64,000 nucleotides of DNA from CAVTSA01 sp963790575 (GCA_963790575.1 CAWBPD010000001.1:1-64000), one strand, 5' to 3'; shown: positions 8,958 through 18,064, counted from the first letter of the stretch. Program-made: numbers and translations. Notes: generated from the letters alone by a model not told the origin.

Positions 8958-9362
8958 ATGCTGCGCCGCACCTTTTCGGTCGCCGAGGCGAACGCGGCCT
9001 TGCCCGAGGTCCGCCGATTGACGGAGCGAATTGTCGAGCGCAGCCGGCGTCTTCCGGAGCTGCACGAGGAGCTCCGGATCCGCACCTACCGTGCGCGCCG
9101 GGCGGATGCCTCCGTTGGGGAGCAGCAGGCGGTCGCCTTCGCCGCCGCCGACCTCCGGCGCGCCGAGCTGGACCTGGCCGAGGCGCTCCGCGACCTGGGC
9201 CGGTCGGGGGTCCAGCTAAAGGACGCGCTCGACGGCGTGGTGGATTTCCCGTCGGTGCGCGATGGCCGCCAGGTTGAGCTCTGTTGGTGCGTGGGAGAGC
9301 CCGAGGTCGCCCACTGGCACGCGGTGGGCGGAGGCTTCCGCAGCCGGCAGCCGCTGCCTTAG
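8958..9362 (+). CDS. DUF2203 family protein
   Basis: 134 aa. The N-terminal FSVAEANAALPEVR and the C-terminal GVVDFPSVRDGR...LCWCVGEPEVAHWH are hallmark blocks of DUF2203. The middle is helical and charged. The family has no established function. The ATG at 8958 follows an AT-rich TTTTATGG stretch, and there is no Shine-Dalgarno. It is convergent with the TetR gene, whose end is 51 bp away. Confidence 0.8.
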   Translation: MLRRTFSVAEANAALPEVRRLTERIVERSRRLPELHEELRIRTYRARRADASVGEQQAVAFAAADLRRAELDLAEALRDLGRSGVQLKDALDGVVDFPSVRDGRQVELCWCVGEPEVAHWHAVGGGFRSRQPLP

Positions 9363-9413
9363 AGCTGCGGGCGAGGCCGGGGCGAATTCCGGCAGATGTC
9401 CGGCGGTGGAGTG

Positions 9414-9965
9414 CTATTGCTTCGCGCCGTCGAGAAGCAGGCTGACGATCAGGGCGCTGGTGCTCTCGACGCTGGCGGACCTGCCGGCGAAGCGTGGGAT
9501 GGCGCCCTTGATGAGGTCGCCGTAGATGTTGGCGAGCACTTCGGGGTCGAGGTCCTTGCGAATCGTGCCTTCGTCGATGCCACGCTGGAAGAGTTGCGCC
9601 AGCCGGCCGGCCAGTTCGGTGTCGGCCGCGTCGTCGAGCTTGGGCCGAAGGGTAGTGAGCGCTACGTACTTGGTACCGACAGCCAGAAGCGCGCGCGTCA
9701 GGCGTGCAAGCGCTTCGGGCACCGGGATGGTGCTGTCCCTGAGTTCCGTGAGCCGGCGGTCGACCTCTCTCGCGCCGCTGTCCGTGAGGGCGGCCAGCAG
9801 CGCGTCGCGCGAGGGGAAGTAGCGGTAGAGCGTGGAGCGGGCCACGCCCGCCGCTTGAGCGATGTCGGCCAGGCTCGCGCCCTCTCCCCGCCCGGCGAAG
9901 ACAGCTGCGGCTGCGTCGAGAATCGAGGCCCGGGCCCGGTCTTGCAGCGCCCTTCCTCCAGTCAT
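9414..9965 (-). CDS. TetR/AcrR family transcriptional regulator
   Basis: 183 aa. The N-terminal helix-turn-helix (about 12-58) has the family signature SLADIAQAAGVARSTLYRYF. The C-terminal part is the variable ligand-binding domain. It is divergent from the SDR gene at 10025, and a 28-bp near-perfect palindrome lies between the two starts (9989-10016). It is therefore most likely a local repressor of the SDR and perhaps of itself. The ATG at 9965 has TAGGCT 6 nt upstream (9972-9977, - strand), consistent with a leaderless mRNA. Inducer unknown. Confidence 0.88.
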   Translation of the reverse strand: MTGGRALQDRARASILDAAAAVFAGRGEGASLADIAQAAGVARSTLYRYFPSRDALLAALTDSGAREVDRRLTELRDSTIPVPEALARLTRALLAVGTKYVALTTLRPKLDDAADTELAGRLAQLFQRGIDEGTIRKDLDPEVLANIYGDLIKGAIPRFAGRSASVESTSALIVSLLLDGAKQ

Positions 9966-9986
9966 TTCCGAAGCCTACTTGTGCGT

Positions 9987-10016
9987 TTGATTATAGGACA
10001 CTGGTGTCCCATAATC
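9987..10016 (+). promoter_or_regulatory. SDR promoter with overlapping TetR-type operator
   Basis: A palindrome with 13-nt arms and a 2-nt centre spans 9989-10016 (arms GATTATAGGACAC and GTGTCCCATAATC, one mismatch). Inside it a sigma70-type promoter can be read: TTGATT at 9987-9992, 17-bp spacer, CATAAT at 10010-10015. The ATG at 10025 lies 9 nt after the -10 hexamer. A repressor bound to the palindrome would cover both promoter elements. The adjacent TetR protein is the obvious candidate. Confidence 0.8.
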
Positions 10017-10024
10017 AGACAGAA

Positions 10025-10867
10025 ATGAAGCGAAGTATCGTTGCGGACTCCTCTGCCGCCGCGCTGGTCACCGGTTGCTCGTCGGGGATCGGCCGGGCGA
10101 CCGCTCTCGCGCTGGGGCGAGCCGGGTTCACGGTCTGGGCGTCGGCGCGGAACATCGACTCCCTCAAAGAGCTCGCAGATGCCGGATGCCGAACCATCCG
10201 GCTCGACGTGACCGACGAGGGCTCCCGGGCTCGGGCGGTGGACGCGATCACAGCCGAGAATGGGCACGTCGGGCTCCTGGTCAACAGTGCCGGCTATGCC
10301 CAGCCCGGAGCGGTCGAGGAACTGCCGCTCGACGCGTACCGCAGACAGTTCGAGACGAACGTCTTCGGGCTCATCCGCCTGTGCCAGCTCGTCCTCCCCG
10401 GGATGCGCGAGGCCGGCGGCGGCGTGATCGTCAACCTCGGCTCCGGTGCCGGACTCGTCACACCGCCGCTGTCCTCCGCCTACGCCATGAGCAAGTACGC
10501 ACTCGAGGCGCTCTCCGACTCGCTCCGCTTCGAAACCGCCCGCTTCGGCATCCGCACGATCCTCATCGAGGCATCCGCGATCAGAAGCTCCTTCACCGAC
10601 AGGCTCGAGCGGGCACTCCCGCCGCAGACCGACGACAGCCCGTACCGGCTCCTGTCACAGAACGTCATGCGCTTCGCCCGCACCGAGGGGGACAACGGCA
10701 TCCCGCCCGAACGGGTCGCCGACACCATCGTGAACGCGGTCCTCTCATCCCGCCCACGGGCCCGATACAAGGTCGGCAGCCAAGCGCGCGTCGCCCCGCT
10801 CGCCCGCCACGCGCTCGGAGACCGGCTCTGGGACTCGGTCATGGCACGACTCGTCCGCGCCGAGTGA
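10025..10867 (+). CDS. Short-chain dehydrogenase/reductase
   Basis: 280 aa classical SDR, NAD(P)-dependent oxidoreductase. TGCSSGIGRAT (about 16-26) is the nucleotide-binding glycine motif, NSAG (87-90) follows, and the catalytic set is S140, Y153, K157 (YAMSK). The substrate is not evident; the shape resembles 17-beta-HSD-like/oxidoreductase SDRs of about 280 aa. An in-frame GTG at 10004 lies inside the operator palindrome and upstream of the likely transcription start, so the ATG at 10025 is preferred. Expression is probably controlled by the divergent TetR. Confidence 0.88.
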   Translation: MKRSIVADSSAAALVTGCSSGIGRATALALGRAGFTVWASARNIDSLKELADAGCRTIRLDVTDEGSRARAVDAITAENGHVGLLVNSAGYAQPGAVEELPLDAYRRQFETNVFGLIRLCQLVLPGMREAGGGVIVNLGSGAGLVTPPLSSAYAMSKYALEALSDSLRFETARFGIRTILIEASAIRSSFTDRLERALPPQTDDSPYRLLSQNVMRFARTEGDNGIPPERVADTIVNAVLSSRPRARYKVGSQARVAPLARHALGDRLWDSVMARLVRAE

Positions 10868-10978
10868 CGGGACCGGCACCCGCGATGACGCACCGCGACG
10901 GCCGCGCCCCAGGTCTGGAACCGGCACTACAATCATCACCCGCCCCACGGCGCCCACGACGGACGGCCACCACCTTCC

Positions 10979-11887
10979 TTAGAGCTGTCGGGAGGCGACG
11001 GGACCGATTCGACGGGGTTCCTTCCCGGCCGGCGGGGCGATCTGAACGATCAGGAACCACACCGCCGCCGCCACCGTGCCCAGCGCACCGCCGGCGACGA
11101 TCACGGGAAGGAAGTTGAGCACCACGTCGGGGCCGGAGACGAACTGCTCGGTCGAACCCAGCAGCACCCCTCCCACCCGGATGGCGCCGAACCACTGAGC
11201 CACCAGGCGGACGGCTCCCGCGCACAACGCCTCCGCGACCAGGACGCAGAGGACCCAGGTCCCGAGCAGCCCGACCAGCGGCGCCGCCGCCGGCGCCCGT
11301 CCGGAGCGGACCCGGATCCGCTCCCCGTCGTGCTCGGCCGGCGCCCAGATCACGAGCGCCGGGCCGCGCAGGTCGCACTGGATCCACCTCGGAAGCCGTG
11401 CCAGCTGGCCGGCACGCCAGAGGTCGGGGACCGAGGCGGTGGTGTTGGCGACCACGACCGCCAGCCCGATGCCCGACATGGCGGGCAGGATCAGCAGCGC
11501 CAGCCCGGCGAGGTCGACCAGTACCAGGGGTGCCAGGAGCGAGACCAGCGCCCGGACCCGGCCGATCCTGGCCCCGCTCCCGATATGGAAGTAGGGCAGC
11601 TGTCCGCGCAGGCCCCAGATCAGGCGCGGCCGGGCGCCGACCGCACGCATGGCGCCCGCGTGCACCCCCTCGTGGGCGACGACGGTGAGGAGCAGTCCCA
11701 CCGCCGCGTCGAGCCAGGTGACCTGGAGGGTCGCGTACAGCTGCAGCACAAGCGCTCCGGTGCCGGCCGCGCTGATCAAGAATGCCGCCAGCGCCGCCAG
11801 GGCCCAGGTCCCGGCCAGATCCTCAGAGTCGGCGAGCGTCGCCAGCGGCCGGGTGGATCTCGGGACCCTCACCGCGGCACCCCGCAC
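10979..11887 (-). CDS. DUF3267-type membrane zincin
   Basis: 302 aa, several hydrophobic segments. VAHEGVHAGAM (HExxH at 72-76) sits within a membrane-flanked helix, and the layout matches the DUF3267 putative zinc metallopeptidase family, related to site-2-protease-like membrane peptidases. H72, E73 and H76 should be the metal/catalytic residues. A third ligand is not obvious. The GTG at 11887 follows the dxs stop by 4 nt, so it is probably cotranscribed with dxs; GTG codons at 11872 and 11866 are alternative starts. Confidence 0.65.
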   Translation of the reverse strand: MRGAAVRVPRSTRPLATLADSEDLAGTWALAALAAFLISAAGTGALVLQLYATLQVTWLDAAVGLLLTVVAHEGVHAGAMRAVGARPRLIWGLRGQLPYFHIGSGARIGRVRALVSLLAPLVLVDLAGLALLILPAMSGIGLAVVVANTTASVPDLWRAGQLARLPRWIQCDLRGPALVIWAPAEHDGERIRVRSGRAPAAAPLVGLLGTWVLCVLVAEALCAGAVRLVAQWFGAIRVGGVLLGSTEQFVSGPDVVLNFLPVIVAGGALGTVAAAVWFLIVQIAPPAGKEPRRIGPVASRQL

Positions 11888-11891
11888 CCGC

Positions 11892-13814
11892 TCAGAGGCC
11901 GGTGCCCGGGCGAGGACGCTCGACTCGCTGCACTCGCTCCACCGCCCCTTCCTCGAGGCTGCGGAGCGACGCCCTGACGGTGGCCGCCAGGCCCTCGGGG
12001 TCCAGGCCCCGCTCGGACAGGATGTCGGCCGGACTGGCGTGACCGATGTATTCGTCGGGGAGGGCTGCCGTCCGCACACGACCGGCCAGGCCGAGCGGAG
12101 CCAGCGCCTCCAGCACGGCGGCGCCGAAACCCCCGGTCACCACGTTGTCCTCGGCGGTCACCAGCAGCGGATAGCGAGCGGCCATCTCCGGCAGTCGCGG
12201 GTCCAGCGGCTTGATCCAGCGGGCGTTGATGACCGCGCACTCGATGCCCTCCCGGCCGAGCAGATCGGACGCCACGGCCGCGACCTCGACCATCCTGCCC
12301 ACCGCGAGGATGGCGGCGTCCCTGCCCGCGCGGACCGACTCCCAGCGCCCCACCGTCAGTGGCTCCACCGGGAGGTCCGGCGTCGCCGGCGCCACGCCTT
12401 TGGGGAAGCGGATCGCGACCGGCCCGTCGAGCGACAGCGCGGTCTCGAGCAGGGCGCACAGTTCCGTCGCGTCGGCCGCCGCGGCGATGGACATGCCTGG
12501 CACCATGCGGAGGTACGAGAGGTCGAACGTCCCCTGCGCGGAAGGGCCGTCACTGCCGGTCACACCCGCTCGGTCGAGGAGGAACACGACCGGCAGGTGA
12601 TGCAGTCCGACATCCATCAGCACCTGGTCGAAGCCGCGCTGCAGGAAGGTCGAGTAGACGCAGAAGATGGGGCGGAAGCCGGACATCGCGAGGCCGGCCG
12701 CGAAGGTGACCGCGTGCTGCTCGCAGATCCCGACGTCGAAGAATCGCTCGGGGAACTCCCGCTGGAAGTCGAGCAGCCCGGTCGAGGAGGCCATGGCGGC
12801 GGTGATCGCCACCACCTCAGAATGCCGTTGAGCGGCGTCCATGACCGCCGCTCCGGCCACGTCCGAATAGGTCAGCGAAGTGGAGCGCGGTCGCCCGGTG
12901 AGCGGGTCGGAGAGCGGGCTCACCTGGTGCAGCTTGTCGATCTCGTCGCCCATCGCGGGCTCGTATCCCCGGCCCTTCTCGGTGATCACGTGGACCAGGG
13001 TCGGCGTACGCCGCTGGCTGGCCCGGCGGAGCAGGCGCTCCAACTCGAGGAGGTCGTGGCCGTCGGCGGGCCCGGCGTAGGTGAGGCCGAGCGCGTCGAA
13101 GACCGTGCTCGGCTGGAGCAGCTGCTTGACCGACTCCTTCATCCGCCGCGCCGCCTCGTGGGCCGTGTCCCCGAAGGCGGGCAGGTCCTTGAGGCGCAGG
13201 TCGAGCTCTGACTTGAGACGGTCGTAACGCGGGTCGAGCCGGAGCTGGCCCAGGTGCCGCGCCATCCCGCCCACCGTGGGGGCGTAGGAACGGCCGTTGT
13301 CGTTGAGGACGATGAGCAGGTTCCGGGGCTCGTGGTACGCGATCTGGTTCAGGGCTTCGTAGGCCATGCCGCCCGTCATCGCGCCGTCCCCGATCACCGC
13401 CACCACGTGGCCCGGCTCGCCCCGGCGCAGCTTCGCCTCCGCCAGCCCCAGCGCATAGGAGAGCGAGGTCGACGCGTGGCTGTTCTCGACCAGGTCGTGC
13501 CGGCTCTCGGTCCGGGACGGATAGCCGGAGATGCCACCGGCCTGCCGCAGGGTGTCGAAGACCTCGGCGCGGCCGGTGAGGAGCTTGTGAACGTAGGCCT
13601 GGTGGCCGGTGTCCCACACGATCTGGTCGCGCGGGCTCTCGAACACGCGGTGCAGAGCGACCGTCAGCTCGACCACGCCCAAGTTGGGGGAGAGGTGGCC
13701 GCCGTTTCGCGAAACGCCCTCCACCAGGAGGCCGCGGATCTCCTGGCAGAGTTCCGCCAGCTGCGCGTAGCTGAGTTGGTGCAGGTCAGCGGGGGAGTGG
13801 ATGGCTTCGAGCAC
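11892..13814 (-). CDS. dxs: 1-deoxy-D-xylulose-5-phosphate synthase
   Basis: 640 aa thiamine-diphosphate enzyme that condenses pyruvate and glyceraldehyde 3-phosphate, the first step of the MEP isoprenoid route (and a source of the thiazole and pyridoxal precursor). DTGHQAYVHKLLTGR near the N-terminus, the ThDP motif GDGAMTGGMAYEALN, and SDGPSAQGTFDLSYLR in the transketolase-like middle are diagnostic. Full length. The GTG at 13814 has TAGTCT 9 nt upstream (13824-13829, - strand). It lies 45 bp downstream of the thioesterase gene. Confidence 0.97.
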   Translation of the reverse strand: MLEAIHSPADLHQLSYAQLAELCQEIRGLLVEGVSRNGGHLSPNLGVVELTVALHRVFESPRDQIVWDTGHQAYVHKLLTGRAEVFDTLRQAGGISGYPSRTESRHDLVENSHASTSLSYALGLAEAKLRRGEPGHVVAVIGDGAMTGGMAYEALNQIAYHEPRNLLIVLNDNGRSYAPTVGGMARHLGQLRLDPRYDRLKSELDLRLKDLPAFGDTAHEAARRMKESVKQLLQPSTVFDALGLTYAGPADGHDLLELERLLRRASQRRTPTLVHVITEKGRGYEPAMGDEIDKLHQVSPLSDPLTGRPRSTSLTYSDVAGAAVMDAAQRHSEVVAITAAMASSTGLLDFQREFPERFFDVGICEQHAVTFAAGLAMSGFRPIFCVYSTFLQRGFDQVLMDVGLHHLPVVFLLDRAGVTGSDGPSAQGTFDLSYLRMVPGMSIAAAADATELCALLETALSLDGPVAIRFPKGVAPATPDLPVEPLTVGRWESVRAGRDAAILAVGRMVEVAAVASDLLGREGIECAVINARWIKPLDPRLPEMAARYPLLVTAEDNVVTGGFGAAVLEALAPLGLAGRVRTAALPDEYIGHASPADILSERGLDPEGLAATVRASLRSLEEGAVERVQRVERPRPGTGL

Positions 13815-13859
13815 GCTGCGGAAAGACTACCGCGCACCACCCCGCGCAGGCATCGCGGG

Positions 13860-14255
13860 TCAGCCGATGACGGCCTGCGTCTGAAGGGTGAGGGAGATCA
13901 GCCGGCCCTCCGCGTCGACCAACCGGGTCTCCACCACGATGGTGGTGCGGCCCGTGTGCACGGCGCGTGCGGTCCCCACGACGTGGCCGTCACGGAGGGG
14001 GCGGATGAAGTTCGTCTTGGACTCCAGGGTGGCGGTGCTCTGGCCCTCCCGCAGGTTCAGATAGGCGCAGACGCCGCCCAGGGAATCCGCCAGCGTGAGC
14101 AGGGCGCCGCCATGCAGGACGCCACCGGTGGTGCAGCGATCGGCCGACCACTCGAGGCGTCCACGGACCTCCTCGGGCGCCGCCGAGAGGAGCTCGATGC
14201 CGGCCAGGCGTGCGAACGGCATCAGCGCCGCCAGGTGCTCCGGTGTCGGTGTCAT
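13860..14255 (-). CDS. PaaI-family hotdog thioesterase
   Basis: 131 aa, single hotdog domain. GGVLHGGALLTLADSLGG is the PaaI/YbdB-type active-site helix, and the ESKTNFIRP strand follows. It should hydrolyse an acyl-CoA or aryl-CoA thioester. The ATG at 14255 has TATGGT 6 nt upstream (14262-14267, - strand) and no Shine-Dalgarno, so the longer N-terminus is rejected. It is divergent from ogt, with the starts 71 bp apart. Confidence 0.85.
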   Translation of the reverse strand: MTPTPEHLAALMPFARLAGIELLSAAPEEVRGRLEWSADRCTTGGVLHGGALLTLADSLGGVCAYLNLREGQSTATLESKTNFIRPLRDGHVVGTARAVHTGRTTIVVETRLVDAEGRLISLTLQTQAVIG

Positions 14256-14326
14256 GGGGTCACCATAGAGTCGTGGGCGCCGAGGGGGAACGCAACGACG
14301 GCGGCGCGGTCGGTGTTGAAGGGGAC

Positions 14327-14890
14327 ATGACGACACTGCCCCTGCTTTCGCCGCCCACGGTGCCGGCGCCCGCGCTTGCCCTGCCTCGACCCGGCCCGAT
14401 CCGCTTTACCCTGGTGCCCTCGCCGATTGGAGGGTTGCTGCTCTCGGGTGACGGGGAAGCCATCACCGGGCTGTGGATGAGGCCTGACGCCCACCCCGGT
14501 CCCGACACCACCGGCTGGCTCCGCGACAACGGACTGTTCGGCGAGGCGCGCCGCCAGCTCGATGCCTATTTCAGGGGCGAGCTGCGCGAGTTCGACCTGC
14601 CGCTGGCCACCACGGGCAGCCGCTTCCAGCGCGAGGTCTGGCAGGCGCTGCTCACGATCCCGTACGGGGCGACCCGGACGTACGGCGCGATCGCTCGCCA
14701 GGTCGGCCGGCCGGACCGCGCGCGGGCGGTGGGCGCCGCCAACGGGCGTAACCCGATCTCGATCGTGATCCCCTGCCATCGCGTGATCGGGGCCGGCGGG
14801 GACCTGGTCGGCTACGGCGGCGGGCTGCCCCGGAAGGCCTGGCTGCTGAGCCTGGAGCGGACGGGCCGGCCACCCCGCGCACTCGCGTAG
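14327..14890 (+). CDS. ogt: Methylated-DNA--protein-cysteine methyltransferase
   Basis: 187 aa. It repairs O6-alkylguanine by transferring the alkyl group to its own cysteine. The active-site motif IPCHRVIG gives C150 as acceptor, and RAVGAANGRNP precedes it. The N-terminal half is the usual divergent ribonuclease-like domain. The start at 14327 follows GAAGGGGAC. After the gene come two tandem palindromes, then the amidase. Confidence 0.93.
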   Translation: MTTLPLLSPPTVPAPALALPRPGPIRFTLVPSPIGGLLLSGDGEAITGLWMRPDAHPGPDTTGWLRDNGLFGEARRQLDAYFRGELREFDLPLATTGSRFQREVWQALLTIPYGATRTYGAIARQVGRPDRARAVGAANGRNPISIVIPCHRVIGAGGDLVGYGGGLPRKAWLLSLERTGRPPRALA

Positions 14891-14907
14891 GGGGCCGAGC
14901 GGGGGGA

Positions 14908-14972
14908 GGGCCGCTTCCCGGGAAACGGCCCCGAAAGCGCGCGCTCTGGGGGCCGTTCCCGGCAAACGGCCC
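14908..14972 (+). repeat. Two tandem intergenic palindromes
   Basis: The first palindrome (14908-14931) has arms GGGCCGCTTCCC and GGGAAACGGCCC with one mismatch. The second (14950-14972) has GGGCCGTT and AACGGCCC around a 7-nt loop. Neither is followed by a T-tract, so they are not classic terminators. The AAACGGCCC core matches the end of the 28-nt repeats at 168, 24422 and 52296. They may act as mRNA 3' stabilisers between ogt and the amidase. Confidence 0.75.
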
Positions 14973-14994
14973 TGGAGTGCTCTACAAGGAGGGC

Positions 14995-16413
14995 ATGTCG
15001 GGCATCTGTTTTTGGAGCGCGCGCGAGCTGCTGCGCGCGCTGGACCGGCGCCAGCTGTCGTCCCGGGAGATCGTGCAGGCGCATCTGGACCAGATCGAGC
15101 GCGTCAACCCGGCGGTGAACGCCATCGTCACCCTGGTCGCCGAGCGGGCACTGGCCGAGGCGGATCGAGTCGACCACTTGCTCGCGGCGGGGGAGCGCCT
15201 CGGTCCCCTGCGCGGGCTGCCGGTGGCGCACAAGGACCTCCACGACACGGCCGGCATCCGCACCACCTACGGATCGCCGCTGTGGGCCGACCACGTGCCC
15301 GACCGCGACGACCTGGTGGTGGAACGGATCCGCGCCGCCGGCGGGATCACGATCGGCAAGACCAACACGCCCGAATTCGGGGCCGGCTCCCACACCTTCA
15401 ACCCGGTGTTCGGAGCCACCCGCAACCCGTACGACCTCAACCGCTCGGCCGGCGGCAGCAGCGGAGGGGCCGCGGCGGGCCTGGCGTGCGGGATGTTCCC
15501 CGTTGCCGACGGCAGCGATACCGGCGGCTCGCTCCGCAACCCCGCCTCCTTCGACAACGTGGTCGGCTTCCGCCCCTCCCCGGGCCGCGTCCCCAACTGG
15601 CCGAACCAGCTCGGGTGGACCACCCTCAACGTCAAGGGGCCACTGGCACGCACCGTGGGCGACGCGGCGCTGCTGCTCTCGGTGCTGGCGGGACCGGACG
15701 CACGCGCGCCGATCTCGCTGGAGACGCCGGGAGCGGCCTTCGACGTGCCGCTGGAGCGTGACCTCCACGGCCTGCGTGTGGCGTGGTCACCGGACCTGGG
15801 CGGCCGCGTCCCGGTCGAGCCCGAGGTCGCCGACGTGGTGGGGCGGGCGGCGAGTGTGTTTAGGGACCTGGGCTGCGCGGTGGAAGAGGCAGGTCCGGAC
15901 CTGGAGGGGGCGGATGAGGTCTTCCTGACGCTCCGTGCCTGGATGTTCGACGCGGCGTTCGGGCCGCTCGTCGACGCCCACCCGTCGAAGGTCAAAGAGA
16001 CCATTCGCTGGAACGTGGAGCAGGGCCGCAGGCTGAGCGGCGCCGACCTGGCGCGCGCCGAGATCGCGCACACCGCGCTGCACGAGCGCGTGGTGGCGTT
16101 CTTCCGTGCCTTCGACGTGCTGCTGTTGCCGGTGAGCCAGGTGCCGCCGTTCCCTATCGAGCTCGAGTACCCGACCGAGGTGGCGGGCGTCCAGATGGAG
16201 ACCTACCTGGACTGGATGCGGTCGTGCACCCTGATCAGCGCCACCGGGTGCCCGGCGCTCTCCGTCCCGGGCGGCTTCACCGCCGGCGGCCTGCCGGTGG
16301 GGGTGCAGTTGGTCGCGGCTCCTCGCCAGGACCTGCTGGTGCTTCAGGCCGGGCACGCCTTCGAACAGGCCACACGGCACGGGGAGCGCCGCCCCCCGGT
16401 CGTCTTCCGCTGA
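14995..16413 (+). CDS. Amidase (amidase-signature family)
   Basis: 472 aa. The Ser-cisSer-Lys triad is readable: K80 in VAHKDLHDTAG, S155 in GGSSGG, and S179 in GSDTGGSLRNPA, with the same 24-residue spacing as in fatty-acid amide hydrolase. It would hydrolyse a carboxamide to acid and ammonia. It is unlikely to be GatA because no gatB or gatC lies nearby. The ATG at 14995 has a strong AAGGAGGG (14986-14993). Substrate unknown. Confidence 0.9.
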   Translation: MSGICFWSARELLRALDRRQLSSREIVQAHLDQIERVNPAVNAIVTLVAERALAEADRVDHLLAAGERLGPLRGLPVAHKDLHDTAGIRTTYGSPLWADHVPDRDDLVVERIRAAGGITIGKTNTPEFGAGSHTFNPVFGATRNPYDLNRSAGGSSGGAAAGLACGMFPVADGSDTGGSLRNPASFDNVVGFRPSPGRVPNWPNQLGWTTLNVKGPLARTVGDAALLLSVLAGPDARAPISLETPGAAFDVPLERDLHGLRVAWSPDLGGRVPVEPEVADVVGRAASVFRDLGCAVEEAGPDLEGADEVFLTLRAWMFDAAFGPLVDAHPSKVKETIRWNVEQGRRLSGADLARAEIAHTALHERVVAFFRAFDVLLLPVSQVPPFPIELEYPTEVAGVQMETYLDWMRSCTLISATGCPALSVPGGFTAGGLPVGVQLVAAPRQDLLVLQAGHAFEQATRHGERRPPVVFR

Positions 16414-16440
16414 CCCCCGCCAAAGCGCCGCACCGGATGC

Positions 16441-17166
16441 CTACAGGCGGAACGCTTCGGTCCAGGCGATGCGCGCGCGAAGGGTGTCGAGATACCCTTG
16501 GCGGACCCAGGTCGCTTGAGGCTCGACTCCTTTCGCCGCGAGGCCCGCGCAATGGCGAAGGATGAGCCGTTGCTCGTGCGCGACGCCCTCGACGATGTTG
16601 TCCGGCACCTCGATCCCGTACCCCTCACAGAAGATCTCGATCCGCCGGCGCCGGTCGGGTGGCTCCGCGTAACGCAGCCAGCGCAGACACTCCTCGTCAT
16701 CGCGGAACGGGGCCGCGTACTCGAGGGCGTAGGCGATGTCGAAGAGCTTCGGTGCCGGATGGGCGTGGTCGAAGTCCAGCAACCCGACCAGCCGCCCGCC
16801 TCGCCAGACGCCATTCCAGGGACCAAAGTCGCCATGGCAGACGATCTTGCCGGACACGCAGATGCCGGAGCCGTCGGACCAGAGGCTGCCCGGCGGCGGG
16901 TGGTAGCCGGCCACCGCGTCGTGGTAGCGGCGAAGCATGGACGCCCACGCCCGCAAGCCTGGGTCGGGCACGATCCTGGCCCACCCGGCGGGGCCGGACT
17001 CGCCCTCGATCCAACCGAGCAGCTCGACGTCGCCGTCGATGCCCATCAGGCGGGGCGCGGGGAAGTCGACCGCTTCCAGATGGCGCAGCAGGTCATGAAC
17101 GGCCGTGGACCAGAAGGCCAGCGGACGCCGAACCACGTCTCCCGCGCGCCGCACCCGGCCGGCCAT
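16441..17166 (-). CDS. Aminoglycoside-phosphotransferase-fold kinase
   Basis: 241 aa. CHGDFGPWNGV (Brenner-type catalytic motif HGDxxxxN) and LLDFDHAHP (metal-binding DFG-like Asp) define the APH/choline-kinase fold. The N-terminal part (VVRRPLAFWSTAVHDLLRHL) matches short phosphotransferase-family members that begin directly before the hinge, so the lack of a classical N-lobe is probably genuine. The substrate could be a small alcohol or a drug; no resistance role should be assumed. It is 15 bp downstream of the DUF427 gene. Confidence 0.75.
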   Translation of the reverse strand: MAGRVRRAGDVVRRPLAFWSTAVHDLLRHLEAVDFPAPRLMGIDGDVELLGWIEGESGPAGWARIVPDPGLRAWASMLRRYHDAVAGYHPPPGSLWSDGSGICVSGKIVCHGDFGPWNGVWRGGRLVGLLDFDHAHPAPKLFDIAYALEYAAPFRDDEECLRWLRYAEPPDRRRRIEIFCEGYGIEVPDNIVEGVAHEQRLILRHCAGLAAKGVEPQATWVRQGYLDTLRARIAWTEAFRL

Positions 17167-17181
17167 CGCGGCGGCGGCCCC

Positions 17182-18003
17182 TCAGCGGTTGCGCGGTGGC
17201 CAGCGGGTGTCCACCGCCTTGCCCTCGACCGTGACCTCCACCTGGGCGCCGTAGAAACTGAGGTGGCCCTCGATCTCGAGCATGCCGTCGAAGGGATCGT
17301 CGTAGGACCAAGCGACGTCGCCGCTCTCCCCATCGTCGGCGAGCGCGTAGTAGGAGGCGAAGCCCTTGTAGGGGCAGTGGGTCCGGGTCTCGGTCGGGGT
17401 CAGGAGCTCCACCTGGCAGTCGTCGGCCGGGAGGTACCAGCGATTGGGCAGCCCGGTCTCGCTGAGCACCTTGGCGCGGCGCGACTCGGCCAGCAGTCGC
17501 TCGCCGGCTGTGACGCGCACCAGGCGGCTCGACTGCCGAACGTCGGTCCGGTGAAAGGGGTCGCGCAGGTGGCCGTGCACCCGCTCCTCCTCGTCGTACC
17601 AGGCGTCCAGCGGCGCCCAGTAGAAGGCGGCATACGGCGCCAGCCAGGTGGCCTGCTCGATCGGCGTCGGGTAGCTCCAGACCACGTTCTCGAGCGTGCG
17701 GCCCGCGACCGTCAAGGACCAGTAGCTGGCCTCGCCCTTGAAGGGGCAGGTGGTGTGATGATCGGTGGGCGAGAGCAGGTCGCGCCGGACGTCCTCCCAG
17801 AGCACGTAGAGCTGGGGCTGGAGGTTCGACTCGTACAGCACTTGACCGCGATCGGTGTCGAGGACCGTCTCGCCCCCGAAGGTGCCACGTACGCGGCGCG
17901 GGAACGGGTAGAGGAAGAGGCGATGGGCGGGGGCGTCGACGGTGAAGTTGACCTGGTCCGGAAGCTGGGTGGCAAGCGGGGAACCCTTGAAGGTGAGGCT
18001 CAT
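17182..18003 (-). CDS. Tandem DUF427 protein
   Basis: 273 aa with two copies of DUF427. Both halves contain the family block: DRGQVLYESN...LYVLWEDV...HTTCPFKGEASYWS in the first, and AESRRAKVLSE...RWYLPADDC...RTHCPYKGFASYYA in the second, each followed by a WSY/W-Y and ENVVW/GDVAW element. DUF427 is a small beta-sandwich-like fold of unknown function common in Actinomycetota and fungi. The start at 18003 has AAGGAGC directly upstream. It probably forms an operon with the kinase downstream. Confidence 0.85.
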   Translation of the reverse strand: MSLTFKGSPLATQLPDQVNFTVDAPAHRLFLYPFPRRVRGTFGGETVLDTDRGQVLYESNLQPQLYVLWEDVRRDLLSPTDHHTTCPFKGEASYWSLTVAGRTLENVVWSYPTPIEQATWLAPYAAFYWAPLDAWYDEEERVHGHLRDPFHRTDVRQSSRLVRVTAGERLLAESRRAKVLSETGLPNRWYLPADDCQVELLTPTETRTHCPYKGFASYYALADDGESGDVAWSYDDPFDGMLEIEGHLSFYGAQVEVTVEGKAVDTRWPPRNR

Positions 18004-18064
18004 GCTCCTTCCATCCTGCGCGCGCGACCCGCCGCCCCGCGGGCGCCCGAGTCAGTTCTCCGCG

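Noticed and set aside
10004..10024. GTG start for the SDR
   Set aside because: It lies in the operator and upstream of the predicted transcription start; ATG 10025 fits better.
14908..14972. Intrinsic terminators after ogt
   Set aside because: The palindromes are strong but lack T-tracts; listed as repeats instead.
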